The position numbers and the translations under genes are program-made. From contig NZ_DASYHS010000270.1 in assembly GCF_035998295.1 (NCBI RefSeq), positions 1-54,915 on the forward strand: a stretch of 54,915 nucleotides of DNA. The letters run 5' to 3'. The notes beneath the pieces are model-generated. The model saw only the letters and a list, made by a program, of their open reading frames with translations, ran no database searches and was not told where the DNA came from. Shown here piece by piece: positions 1 to 7,949 of this stretch. The DNA comes from DASYHS01 sp035998295. Lineage in GTDB: Bacteria; Pseudomonadota; Alphaproteobacteria; Azospirillales; Azospirillaceae. Position 1 is the first letter of the stretch; each line of letters opens with the position of its first letter.

Positions 1-92
1 GTGCCGTGCCAGTAGCCGAGCGACTGCGCGAGCGCCGCCATCAGCACCGCGGCGACCGCCGGGCCGAAGGCGATGGCGCCGAAGCCGCGCAT
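1..92 (-). CDS. Integral membrane protein, N-terminal fragment (runs off the window)
   Basis: Only the first 30 codons are inside the window. They read MRGFGAIAFGPAVAAVLM followed by more hydrophobic residues, which is one transmembrane helix or an uncleaved signal anchor. I chose the ATG at 92 because AGGAA sits seven bases upstream; an in-frame ATG at 131 would add 13 polar residues and has no good ribosome site. The family cannot be named from this much sequence. It is divergent from the DNA glycosylase gene, with which it shares a promoter region holding repeated CCGGTT half-sites. Confidence 0.5.
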   Translation of the reverse strand, partial: MRGFGAIAFGPAVAAVLMAALAQSLGYWHG

Positions 93-150
93 GTCGATTT
101 CCTGGCGGCGGTGTGGGATGGTGCTGGGCATGGGAGTCCGGAGCGTCAGG

Positions 151-192
151 AACCGGACACTTGTCGCGATTACACGGTTAATGTCCGGTTAA
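151..192. promoter_or_regulatory. Inverted and direct repeats in a divergent promoter
   Basis: AACCGGACA at 151-159 is exactly inverted as TGTCCGGTT at 182-190. CGGTTAA also occurs as a direct repeat at 175-181 and 186-192, 11 bp apart, which is one helical turn. The group of half-sites sits between the membrane protein start and the glycosylase start and looks like an operator. The binding protein is unknown. The 22-bp spacer makes it a poor terminator. Confidence 0.4.
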
Positions 193-196
193 GAAC

Positions 197-745
197 GTGC
201 CGCCTCATCCGAATTCCCTGCACCGCCCATTCGGACGGCCAGCGGTAATCCTGCCGGACGTGCTGGCCCCCGGCCTCGACCTTGTCCTGTGCGGCACCGC
301 GCCGTCGCGCGCCTCGAAGGAGGCGGAGGCCTACTACGCGAAGCCCGGCAACCTGTTCTGGCCGACCCTGCACGCGGTCGGCCTGACGCCGCTGCTGCTG
401 GCGCCGCGGGACTATGCGCGCGTGCTCGACTTCAGGATCGGCCTGACCGACCTCAACAAGACCGAATGGGGCGCCGACCACGAGCTGAGCCGCGACGGCT
501 TCGACGTGCCCGGGCTCGCGGCGAAGATCGAGCGGTTCCGGCCGGCGGCGCTGGCCTTCGACAGCAAGACCGCCGGCCGGGCGTTCCTCGGCCGGCCCGT
601 GGGCTACGGGCTGCAGCCCGAGACGGCGTCGGGGGCGCTGCTGTTCGTGGTCCCCTCCCCGTCCGGCCGGGCGCGCGCCTTCTGGGACATAGGCCCGTGG
701 CGCGAGGTCGCGGACTTCGTCCAGGCCCGGCGCGCGGCGCGCTAG
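197..745 (+). CDS. Mug/TDG-like (G/U mismatch) DNA glycosylase
   Basis: This 182-residue protein belongs to the TDG/Mug-like uracil-DNA glycosylase superfamily, which excises uracil or thymine from mismatches. The core starts at LPDVLAPGLDLVLCGTAPS (about residues 19-37), continues with YYAKPGNLFWPTLHAVG, the usual substrate-pocket stretch, and has VVPSPSGRAR near residue 152 in place of the NPSG loop. Motif 1 is GTAPS rather than GINPG, so the water-activating Asn of Mug is Ala, and the second-motif Asn is Ser. This suggests a divergent subfamily whose substrate need not be G/U. The start is a GTG with no clear ribosome site; about 18 residues precede the conserved core. It converges on the MFS gene with overlapping stop codons. 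Confidence 0.75.
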   Translation: MPPHPNSLHRPFGRPAVILPDVLAPGLDLVLCGTAPSRASKEAEAYYAKPGNLFWPTLHAVGLTPLLLAPRDYARVLDFRIGLTDLNKTEWGADHELSRDGFDVPGLAAKIERFRPAALAFDSKTAGRAFLGRPVGYGLQPETASGALLFVVPSPSGRARAFWDIGPWREVADFVQARRAAR

Positions 746-1896
746 GCGGCCGCGTGCCGGGCCTGGAAGGCCTTGGCGAGGCAGGCCGTGCCGAGGCCCG
801 CCAGGATGGCCAGGAACAGCGGCGCACGCTCCCAGCCGAGAACGCCGACCCAGGCCGCGACCGCGGGCGGGCCGAGCAGCGAGCCGAGGTTGCCGGTCTG
901 CACGATCAGGCCGTTGGCGGGCCCGATGGCGGCCGGGGCGGCGACCCGCGGCAGCCCCGCGAACACGACCGCGGGGACGAGGCCGGCCATGATCATGAAG
1001 GCGACCGCGCCCACCACCGCTGCCGGCGCGCCCGCCGGCAGGTGCACCGCCGCCGAGGCGAGGGCGGAGCCCAGCAGCCCCGCCGCGGCGAGGGCGGGCA
1101 GGCCCAGCCCGCGCGCCATCAGCGCACCGGCGGCGACGGTCCCCGCGACGGACGCCGCCGCGGCACTTCCGGCCACCGTGCCGGCGACGGCGAGGTCGAG
1201 CCCCTCGGCCTCGACCAGGCGGACCGGCAGGAAGGCCAGGAACGCCTGCAATCCCAGCGTGTAGCAGCAGAAACCCAGGCCCAGCCAGACCGGCCCGGGC
1301 TCGCGGTAGATCGCCGTCCCCGGCACCCGCACGGCCGCGGGCGGCGTCCCCGCCACGGCCAGGAGCACGCCCGCCGCGGCCGCGGCGGGCAACGCCGCGT
1401 CGAGCAGGAACAGACCGCGCCAGCCCAACGGCCCGGCGAGCAGGCCCGAGAGCGCGTTCGCGAGCGCGAAGCCAACCGGCACGAAGGTGGCCCACAGCGC
1501 CAGTGCCGCCACGCGGTCGCCGTCCGCGGCGCGGCGCGCGATCAGCGTCGGCGCCGCCACGACGACGACGAGGTAGCCGAGCCCCTCGACCGCGCGCGCC
1601 GCCAGCAGGAGGGCGGCGTCGGGCGCGGCCGCCTGCGCCGCCCCGGCGAGCGCGGTCGCGGCGAGCCCGAGGACGAGGGCGCGGCGCGTGCCGATGCGGT
1701 CGGCCCAGGCGCCGGCCGCGGCGCCGAGGCCGACGCCCAGCAGGTTGACCAGCGACACCGCCCAGCCGATCCCGGCCAGCGTCAGGCCAAGCTCGGCCCG
1801 CAGCTCGCCCGCGACCACGGCCACCTTGCCGAACTGGTAGGCGGCGGTCACGCCCGCCGCGTAGAGCGCCCAGATCTCCCGCCAGTCCGTCCTCAT
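742..1896 (-). CDS. MFS transporter (CynX/NimT-like general architecture)
   Basis: A 384-residue, very hydrophobic protein with about 12 predicted helices, of typical major facilitator length. The loop GAWADRIGTRRALVLG after helix 2 is the MFS signature A (GxxxDRxGRR type). The ATG at 1896 (MRTDWREIW) is preferred over the longer open frame to 1956 because GGAGCGGG lies just upstream and the extra residues are polar. The substrate cannot be told from sequence. It lies 75 bp downstream of an XRE regulator on the same strand and could be that regulator's target. The stop codon overlaps the stop of the convergent glycosylase gene. Confidence 0.8.
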   Translation of the reverse strand: MRTDWREIWALYAAGVTAAYQFGKVAVVAGELRAELGLTLAGIGWAVSLVNLLGVGLGAAAGAWADRIGTRRALVLGLAATALAGAAQAAAPDAALLLAARAVEGLGYLVVVVAAPTLIARRAADGDRVAALALWATFVPVGFALANALSGLLAGPLGWRGLFLLDAALPAAAAAGVLLAVAGTPPAAVRVPGTAIYREPGPVWLGLGFCCYTLGLQAFLAFLPVRLVEAEGLDLAVAGTVAGSAAAASVAGTVAAGALMARGLGLPALAAAGLLGSALASAAVHLPAGAPAAVVGAVAFMIMAGLVPAVVFAGLPRVAAPAAIGPANGLIVQTGNLGSLLGPPAVAAWVGVLGWERAPLFLAILAGLGTACLAKAFQARHAAA

Positions 1897-1971
1897 CCGC
1901 CCGCTCCGCCCATGAACTTCCCGGAGACCGTGGCAGGCATGCCCGGCGGCGGCCACGCATAAGATATACGA

Positions 1972-2574
1972 CTACTCCGGCTGAGCCGGGCCGGACCCAA
2001 GGACCACGACGCCCGGGGCGGCACCAGCCACCGCCTCGGGCGCCATGGAGGTCACCAGGCGGGCGGCGGCGCCGTCGGAGAGCAGCAGCCGCTCCCACAG
2101 CAGCAGGCCCGGCAGTATCCGCACCGCCGGGTCCCCGTTCGGGCCGGTCCAGGTCGCGACCGGAACGGCGGCGGGCTCGTGCCAGCCGAGCCCGCCGAGC
2201 CTGCCTTCGGCGGCGCGGATCTCGTCGGTCGCGTAGGGCCACAGCGTCCGCCCCAGGAGGTCGGCCGGCCCGGAGCCCCATTCGCCGTAGCGCGCCGGCG
2301 AGGCCGCCAGCAGGCGGTGGGTCGCATCGCAGATCAGGTGCATCGCCAGCGTCGAGGTCTCGACCAGGCGGCGCAGCGCGCCGTCGCCGGCGGGGTCGAG
2401 GCGCGCCTCCAGCAACGGCCCCAGCCGAGCCGCCTGCCCAGGCGAGGGGCGGTGCGCCCCGCTCTCCCAGCGCGACACGGTCGCCTGGGTCACCCCCGCC
2501 AGCTCGGCGAGATGGCTTTGCTTCATCCCCTTGAGGCGGCGGAGCCGCGCGAGCCTGCGCCCGAAACCGTCCAT
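1972..2574 (-). CDS. XRE-family transcriptional regulator with C-terminal sensory-like domain
   Basis: A 200-residue protein. Residues 5-60 are a Cro/C1-type helix-turn-helix (LKGMKQSHLAELAGVTQATVSRWE). Residues 75-190 are a mixed domain (LICDATHRLLAASPARYGEW..., LWPYATDEIRAAE...) that resembles a PAS-type fold with a possible small-ligand role; I cannot name it. The gene starts seven bases from an 18-bp perfect inverted repeat, which fits autoregulation. It lies downstream of the polyketide operon and upstream of an MFS gene, all on the minus strand, so it may control export or synthesis of the polyketide product; that is inference. Confidence 0.8.
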   Translation of the reverse strand: MDGFGRRLARLRRLKGMKQSHLAELAGVTQATVSRWESGAHRPSPGQAARLGPLLEARLDPAGDGALRRLVETSTLAMHLICDATHRLLAASPARYGEWGSGPADLLGRTLWPYATDEIRAAEGRLGGLGWHEPAAVPVATWTGPNGDPAVRILPGLLLWERLLLSDGAAARLVTSMAPEAVAGAAPGVVVLGSGPAQPE

Positions 2575-2580
2575 GGCGCG

Positions 2581-2621
2581 ATCCTAGAACGTTTCCGGAT
2601 GAACCGGAAACGTTCTAGGAT
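2581..2621. promoter_or_regulatory. 18-bp perfect inverted repeat upstream of the XRE regulator
   Basis: ATCCTAGAACGTTTCCGG at 2581-2598 is perfectly inverted at 2604-2621, with a five-base loop. Within each arm GAACGTTTC or its complement is itself almost symmetric, so four half-sites can be drawn. It covers positions -7 to -47 relative to the regulator's ATG and follows the stop of the FAD reductase gene. No T tract follows on either strand, so an operator for the regulator is more likely than an intrinsic terminator, although the hairpin could also end transcription of the polyketide operon. Confidence 0.55.
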
Positions 2622-2659
2622 TTCATGTTCCTCAAGCCTGCGGAAACGGGCCGCAAAGC

Positions 2660-3796
2660 TCAGCCGGCCACGCGCGTGCCGCGGGCCAGCGCCCCGACCA
2701 GCCGCCGGGCCAGCCCCGGCGCGAGCCCGGCGAAGGCGGTCGCGAGCGTGCCGCCGGCGCCGCTGGTGGCGACGCGCGCGGCGGCGTGCGCGAGCGAGAC
2801 CTGGCGGGCATAGGGGCCGCCGTCGGCGGGCGGGCGGTCCAGGAGCACGTCGCCGGCCGCGCGCACGGCTGAATCGAGCGCGATCGCCATGCCGTCGCCG
2901 GTCAGGCTCGGGATCACGGCGAGCTGGTCGCCGACCCGGTGCAGGCCGGGATGCGGGCATCCCCTCTGGACGAAGCCGTAGGGGATGCCGGCCACGGCCA
3001 GCGGCCTCGGCCGGCAGGGCGCGCCGCCGGCGAGCCGGCCGGCGAAGAGCGGCGAGGCCGCCCCGACATGGGCGAGCACCGCCGCCCAGTCCCGGCCGAG
3101 CCGCTCGAACCGGGCGCGGCCGATCACCAGGCACAGGTTGACGCGACCGTCCTCCACGGGCTGGAGCCCGGCATAGCCGCCGGCGAACAGATGCATCTCG
3201 ACATGGCCGTCGAGCGCCGCGCGCGCGGACGGCGCCAGCCGCCAGTGCTGCTTGAAGCCGATCAGGTCGTTGACCCGGCCGGGCGGGCGCCGGTGGCCGC
3301 GCAGGTCGTGCTTGCCGGTCGCGAGCAGGACCCGCGCCGCCGTCAGGCTTTCGCCGGAGGCCTCGACGCGCAGCGCGTCCCCGGCCGGCGTGACCGCACG
3401 CACGGCCGTGCCCCGGCGCAACTCGGCGCCGTGCGCGGCGGCGGCATCGAGCAGCGCTTCGTCCAGCCTGTCCCGCGACAGGCCCCAGGCGGCGAAGGGC
3501 AGCCGGCAGGAGGCCTCGCCCCCCGGCCCGGCGAGGCGCAGGCGCTCGACCGGCACCGCGCCGAGACGCGCCGGGTCCAGCCCGAGCCGGGACAGCGGCC
3601 CCGCCGCCTCCCCGCTCAGGAACTCGCCGCAGACCTTGGGGTGCGGCCCCCCGGTCCGTTCGCACAGCACGACCCGGCGCCCCGCCCCGGCCAGCAGGGC
3701 CGCCGCCGCGGCGCCGGCCGGCCCGCCGCCCGCGACGACGACGTCGACGGCGCGTTGCGCCGTCACCGTAATCCTCCCGGCGCGTTGCGCCGTCAC
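2660..3796 (-). CDS. FAD-dependent oxidoreductase, geranylgeranyl-reductase family
   Basis: About 378 residues. The Rossmann motif GGGPAG begins near residue 23, followed by the HPKVCGEFLS motif that is typical of geranylgeranyl reductase/FixC-like flavoproteins, and the second FAD motif IPSLTGDGMAIALDSA near residue 300. It is the last gene of a three-gene operon with a methyltransferase and a type III polyketide synthase, so it most likely reduces or hydroxylates the polyketide or its alkyl tail. Compare srsABC in Streptomyces, where a PKS, a methyltransferase and a flavoprotein make methylated phenolic lipids. The GTG at 3796 overlaps the methyltransferase stop (GTGA); a duplicated GTG with its own ribosome site follows at 3766. 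Confidence 0.85.
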   Translation of the reverse strand: MTAQRAGRITVTAQRAVDVVVAGGGPAGAAAAALLAGAGRRVVLCERTGGPHPKVCGEFLSGEAAGPLSRLGLDPARLGAVPVERLRLAGPGGEASCRLPFAAWGLSRDRLDEALLDAAAAHGAELRRGTAVRAVTPAGDALRVEASGESLTAARVLLATGKHDLRGHRRPPGRVNDLIGFKQHWRLAPSARAALDGHVEMHLFAGGYAGLQPVEDGRVNLCLVIGRARFERLGRDWAAVLAHVGAASPLFAGRLAGGAPCRPRPLAVAGIPYGFVQRGCPHPGLHRVGDQLAVIPSLTGDGMAIALDSAVRAAGDVLLDRPPADGGPYARQVSLAHAAARVATSGAGGTLATAFAGLAPGLARRLVGALARGTRVAG

Positions 3797-3798
3797 CG
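3749..3798. repeat. Tandem duplication of a translation start region
   Basis: The 20-bp unit at 3749-3768 recurs at 3779-3798, a period of 30 bp or ten codons. On the minus strand each copy carries GTGACGGCGCAACGCGCC, and each GTG is preceded by its own GGGAGG ribosome site. The FAD reductase therefore has two in-frame starts, and its N-terminus reads VTAQRAGRIT then VTAQRA again. Confidence 0.85.
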
Positions 3799-4518
3799 CA
3801 CCCTCCCGACGCACAGGCGGAACGGCGTGAACCATTCGACCCTGGCCCGCCCCTCCAGCCCGGCCGCGGCCAGGAGCCGCATCCAGTCGGCGCGCGTGAA
3901 GGCGCGCGCGACGGAGAGCGGCGCGTCGTGCGCCACCAGGCGGCCGACCGGAAACGACGCGACCATGGCCCGCGCGAAGGCGTGGGCGGCCGGATGGCGG
4001 TGGAGGTCGTTGACGAACCATCCCTGTTCCGCGCGGCCGTCCATCCAGGACAGGAAGCGGACCAGCGCGCCGTCGTCGAGGTGGTGGGCGAACAGCGCGC
4101 ACACCACGACGTCCCAGCGCTCGGCCGCCGGCAGGTCGAAGACGTCCGCGGTCAGGTAGCGGATCGCGAGGTCGGGCGGCGTCGCGCGCCCGGCCGCGCG
4201 CGCCGACCACGGGCTGAGGTCGGCGCCCGTCAGCTCGACCGCGAGCCCCCGCCGCCGCGCCCAGCCGGCGATGCGGCGCAGCATGTCCCCGCCGCCGCAG
4301 CCCGCGTCCAGGATGCGCAGCGGGCGGTCGGGGGCGTATCCGGGAGGTCGGCGCCGGACCAGCCGGTCCAGCCAGGCCAGCGTCGGACGGTAGGCGAAGG
4401 TCCAGACGTTGATCCGCTCGAGCTCGCGCAGGCAGCGCTCGAACTCGTCGAAGCCGATGCCGGGCCCGTCCATCAGCTCGGCCTCGAAGCTGCGGCGGGA
4501 CAGGTCGACGGAGGCCAC
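3793..4518 (-). CDS. SAM-dependent methyltransferase (class I)
   Basis: 241 residues. SAM motif I is LRILDAGCGGGDML at about residues 67-80, followed by ELTGADLSPWS (motif II acidic end) and the VVVCALFAHHLDD region. The N-terminus RSFEAELMDGPGIGFDEFERC is typical of methyltransferases encoded next to type III polyketide synthases. It most likely O- or C-methylates the polyketide ring. It begins 10 bp after the polyketide synthase stop and its own stop overlaps the GTG of the FAD reductase, so all three should be translated together. The acceptor atom cannot be read from sequence. Confidence 0.85.
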   Translation of the reverse strand: MASVDLSRRSFEAELMDGPGIGFDEFERCLRELERINVWTFAYRPTLAWLDRLVRRRPPGYAPDRPLRILDAGCGGGDMLRRIAGWARRRGLAVELTGADLSPWSARAAGRATPPDLAIRYLTADVFDLPAAERWDVVVCALFAHHLDDGALVRFLSWMDGRAEQGWFVNDLHRHPAAHAFARAMVASFPVGRLVAHDAPLSVARAFTRADWMRLLAAAGLEGRARVEWFTPFRLCVGRVR

Positions 4519-4528
4519 CGGCCCGCCC

Positions 4529-5617
4529 TCAGGCCATCCGGAACAGCATGCCCTCGGCCGTCAGCCCGGGCCCGAAGGCCAGGGCGCAGCCGAGGCCGTT
4601 GCCGCCGATGCCCGTGCTGCGGAACCGGTCGAGCATGCGCGCCAGGACGAAGACGACGCTCGGCGAGGACATGTTGCCGTAGTCGCGCAGCACCGCCCGG
4701 GAATCGGCGAGCCGGTCCGCTTCCAGCCCCGCCGCCCGCTCGACCGCGTCCAGCACCGAGCGGCCGCCGGGATGCACCGCCCACAGCTCGACGTCGCCGG
4801 GGCCGCGCCCGCCGAGCACCGCCGGCAGCGCCGCCGGCAGGCCGTCGGCCAGCGTCCGCGGCACCGTGCCGGCGAGATGCATGTCGAACCCCTGCCCGCC
4901 GATGCGCCAGGTGATGTCCTCGGCGCTGGCGGGGATCACCTCGGCGCGGAAGCTCTCGAGCGCGATCCCCTCGGGCTCGGCGCTGACCAGGCAGGCCGAG
5001 CAGCCGTCCCCGAAGATCAGGAAGCTCAGCACCTGCTCCAGCGCCCCCGTCTCCTGGAGGTGCAGCGTGCACAGCTCCAGGCTCAGCACCAGCACGCGCG
5101 ACGCCGGCTCCGACCGCACGACGTGGCGCGCGAGCTTCAGCGCGCTGATGGCGGCATGGCAGCCCATGAAGCCGACCACCGTGCGCTCGACCGAGGGCGC
5201 GATCCCGAGCCGCGTCACGATCGCATGGTCGATCCCGGGCGCATGGAAGCCGGTGCAGGTCGTCACGATCACGTGCGTCACGTCCCTTACCGCAGACCCG
5301 ATTGCAGCCGCGCCGCCCATCGCGCGCACGGCGGCCTCGGCGAGGTCGGCGGCGTGCTCCTCGTAGAAGCGCATGCGCGCGGCCGTGTCCGGAAAGGCGC
5401 CGCGCCGGAAGAACCCGCCGCTGTCGACCGCCTCGGGGTCGGCGTCGGGCTCGAAGAAGGAATACCGGTGCTCGATCCCGCTGCGCTCGGCCATGCGGCG
5501 GAACAGCCGCCGGTCGCGCTCGTCGGGCAGCAGGGTCGGGGCGAACTCCAGGAACTTGCGATGGACGTCGAAGCGCGGGACCGCGGTCCCGATGCGATTG
5601 ATGTGGGCGGCGGACAT
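4529..5617 (-). CDS. Type III polyketide synthase (chalcone/stilbene synthase-like)
   Basis: 362 residues with the full catalytic triad: Cys153 in VVGFMGCHAAI, His282 in WAVHPGGRSVLD and Asn315 in RDYGNMSSPS. It should condense malonyl-CoA units onto an acyl-CoA starter and cyclise to a resorcinol, pyrone or phloroglucinol. The near-canonical fold (TTCTGFHAPGID, IFGDGCSACL) and a free C-terminus suggest an intact enzyme. The ATG at 5617 has GGAG seven bases upstream. It is the first gene of the operon with the methyltransferase and FAD reductase and is divergent from a multicopper oxidase gene. Starter chain length is not predictable here; bacterial homologues in this setting usually make alkylresorcinols or alkylpyrones. 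Confidence 0.92.
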   Translation of the reverse strand: MSAAHINRIGTAVPRFDVHRKFLEFAPTLLPDERDRRLFRRMAERSGIEHRYSFFEPDADPEAVDSGGFFRRGAFPDTAARMRFYEEHAADLAEAAVRAMGGAAAIGSAVRDVTHVIVTTCTGFHAPGIDHAIVTRLGIAPSVERTVVGFMGCHAAISALKLARHVVRSEPASRVLVLSLELCTLHLQETGALEQVLSFLIFGDGCSACLVSAEPEGIALESFRAEVIPASAEDITWRIGGQGFDMHLAGTVPRTLADGLPAALPAVLGGRGPGDVELWAVHPGGRSVLDAVERAAGLEADRLADSRAVLRDYGNMSSPSVVFVLARMLDRFRSTGIGGNGLGCALAFGPGLTAEGMLFRMA

Positions 5618-5728
5618 CCGCGTCTCCGGCTGATTCGGCGCTCTGGCTGGAATGGCAACAGCCGGAGGTAACGAAGGTGCCGTGCCCCGAGCGCGACGCC
5701 GCCCGCACCTGCACGCATCGCGCGAAGA

Positions 5729-5792
5729 TCCGACAACGGAGGATTCATCTCACGGTAAGGAATATGCCTTAAATCATATGTAAATTGTCGGA
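5729..5792. promoter_or_regulatory. Nested dyads between the polyketide synthase and multicopper oxidase genes
   Basis: TCCGACAA (5729-5736) is inverted as TTGTCGGA (5785-5792). Centred between them is TAAGGAATATGCCTTA (5756-5771), which matches its own complement at 14 of 16 positions. The stretch is AT-rich against a GC-rich background. It is the shared control region of two divergent genes and probably holds both promoters and an operator. Confidence 0.4.
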
Positions 5793-5865
5793 ATGGACCG
5801 GTGCACCCGCACCCTACGCCACGATTCCGAGCCGCCCCGGCTCGTGCATGCCCAGGGAGTCCTCC

Positions 5866-7839
5866 ATGCCCCGGAAACGAATTGTCCCCGGCCGGACCGG
5901 GTCGCGGATCGCCGCCGCGCTTCCCGCCGTCCTGATCGCGATGCAGGCCGGCGCCGCGCTCGGCGAGACCGGGGAGCGCATCGTCGCCAACCCGCCCGAG
6001 CTGGCGATCGAGCGCACGGCCCCGTCCGGCGGAACGGCGCCGATGGCGCTCCCGTCCGGCGTGCCGGCGGCCGGGCAGGAGGCGCGGCTCGGACTCGACA
6101 TCGCCTATTTCAAGACCCGGATCTACAACCCCACGACGAAGTCCCACGACACCGTCGACCTGCGCACCTACAACCAGTCCCTGGACGGCCCGACGATCCG
6201 CATCCGGCCGGGCGAGACGGTCCGCGCGACGCTTTCCAACGACCTGCCCGACGAGAACTGCATCCTTCCCGAGGGCACGCACAACATCCCCAACTGCTTC
6301 AACCGGACCAACCTGCACTCCCACGGGCTGTGGGTATCGCCGGTCGGCAACGGCGACAACGTCCTGCTCGACATCCAGCCCGGCGTCGACTTCCAGTACG
6401 AGTACAACGTCCCGCTCGATCATCCCGCGGGCACGTTCTGGTACCACCCGCACCGCCACGGCTCGACCGCGCTGCAGGTCGCGAGCGGCATGTCGGGGGC
6501 GCTCGTGATCGCCGGCGACCGGCCGCCGCGGCCGAACGCGCCGGGCGACATCGACACGATCCTGCGATACGCCGACGGCGAGGCGTTCAAGGAGCGGATC
6601 CTGCTGTTCCAGCAGATCCAGTACGCCTGCCGCGACGACCAGGGCAACATCAAGACCAGGACCGACGCCAAGGGCAACGTCGTGGCCTGGGTCTGCGATC
6701 CCGGCGACGTCGGCGGGATCGAGAGCTACGACCAGTTCGGCCCCGGAACCTGGGGGCAGTCCGGCCGGTACACCAGCATCAACGGCGAGATCCAGCCCGT
6801 CATGGTCGACGCGCAGGCCGGCCGGACGGAGCGCTGGCGCATGATCCACGCCGGCGTTCGCGACACGATCCGCATGCACGTCGTCAAGATGAGCACGCCG
6901 GCCCAGCCCCAGGGCCTGGAGGCGGACGGCCATCCCGAGTGGATCGCGGCGAACTGCGACGGGGAAACGGTCGACCAGTGGCAGATCGCCGCCGACGGCC
7001 TGACCCTCGCCCGGATCGACGGCGCGGCCTCGACGGTCCTCCAGCCCGGCTACCGGATCGACGCGCTGATGGTGTTCCCCGAGGCGGGAAGCTACTGCGT
7101 GGTCGACGACCAGATCCCCGCCTCCGGCGCGGTCGGCGCGGCCGACGAAAGCCGGCGGCTGCTGGCCGTCGTGCGGGTCGAGGGCGGCCAGCCCGTGCCC
7201 AACGCCGGCGCGCACATCAAGGAGCAGCTCGTCGCGGCGACCCGGTTCCTGCCGGCCGACGTCCGGGAGGGAGTGGCGGCCGACCTCGAGAACGATCTCG
7301 GCACCCCTTCCTTCGTGTGGCACCGCACGATCGGGGAAGAGGAGCTGACGGGCCAGCAGCAGCTGACCTTCAGCATCGACGTCAGCACCGCGAACGCCCG
7401 CTTCGGCATCGACCACCAGGCCTATTCGCCCGACCGGGTCGACCGGCTGCTGACGCTCGGCGGGGTCGAGGAATGGACTCTGACGTCGACCCTGGCCGGC
7501 CACCCCTTCCACATACACGTCAACCCCTTCCAGGTCGTGCGCATCCTGAACCCGGCGGGGGTCGACGTCACCGACCCGGCCGTCGCGTACGAGGAGCGCC
7601 TGAAGCTGGAGGGCGGCGACCCGCAGTATCTCGACCTCAAGGGCGTCTGGAAGGACACCCTGTTCACCAAGCAGGGCTACCAGGTCGTCGTCCGCACCCG
7701 CTACCAGCGCTACATCGGCGAGTTCGTGCTGCACTGCCACATCCTCGACCACGAGGACCAGGGCATGATGCAGAACGTCAAGATCGTGATCCCGGGCACG
7801 TCGATCACCGCCGGGAGCAAGGGCAATGGACACCACTGA
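5866..7839 (+). CDS. Secreted multicopper oxidase (laccase-like)
   Basis: 657 residues with an N-terminal signal peptide (RIAAALPAVLIAMQAGAALG, ends near residue 33). All copper motifs are present: HSHGLW at 151-156, WYHPHRHG at 192-199, HPFHIH at 546-551 and HCHILDHEDQGM at 623-634, with a Met axial ligand on type 1 copper. It should oxidise phenols, Cu(I) or other metals in the periplasm with reduction of oxygen to water. The ATG at 5866 is chosen because GGGAG lies seven bases upstream and the signal peptide follows directly. It is divergent from the type III polyketide synthase operon, so oxidation or polymerisation of the phenolic product is a reasonable guess. Copper detoxification is the alternative, but no other copper genes are nearby. 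Confidence 0.88.
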   Translation: MPRKRIVPGRTGSRIAAALPAVLIAMQAGAALGETGERIVANPPELAIERTAPSGGTAPMALPSGVPAAGQEARLGLDIAYFKTRIYNPTTKSHDTVDLRTYNQSLDGPTIRIRPGETVRATLSNDLPDENCILPEGTHNIPNCFNRTNLHSHGLWVSPVGNGDNVLLDIQPGVDFQYEYNVPLDHPAGTFWYHPHRHGSTALQVASGMSGALVIAGDRPPRPNAPGDIDTILRYADGEAFKERILLFQQIQYACRDDQGNIKTRTDAKGNVVAWVCDPGDVGGIESYDQFGPGTWGQSGRYTSINGEIQPVMVDAQAGRTERWRMIHAGVRDTIRMHVVKMSTPAQPQGLEADGHPEWIAANCDGETVDQWQIAADGLTLARIDGAASTVLQPGYRIDALMVFPEAGSYCVVDDQIPASGAVGAADESRRLLAVVRVEGGQPVPNAGAHIKEQLVAATRFLPADVREGVAADLENDLGTPSFVWHRTIGEEELTGQQQLTFSIDVSTANARFGIDHQAYSPDRVDRLLTLGGVEEWTLTSTLAGHPFHIHVNPFQVVRILNPAGVDVTDPAVAYEERLKLEGGDPQYLDLKGVWKDTLFTKQGYQVVVRTRYQRYIGEFVLHCHILDHEDQGMMQNVKIVIPGTSITAGSKGNGHH

Positions 7840-7949
7840 GGCGGCCGGGGAAATCCTGTCGTCGTCTGCATGACCGAGGCCGACCCGGCACGCGAGCGGC
7901 CGGCACCTGTTGCCAGCCGCCGCGCACGGGCCTATGAATCGGCCTCGCG

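Noticed and set aside
5287..7836. A 849-codon minus-strand frame across the multicopper oxidase
   Set aside because: It is a shadow of the oxidase and of the polyketide synthase 5' end, with no recognisable domain.
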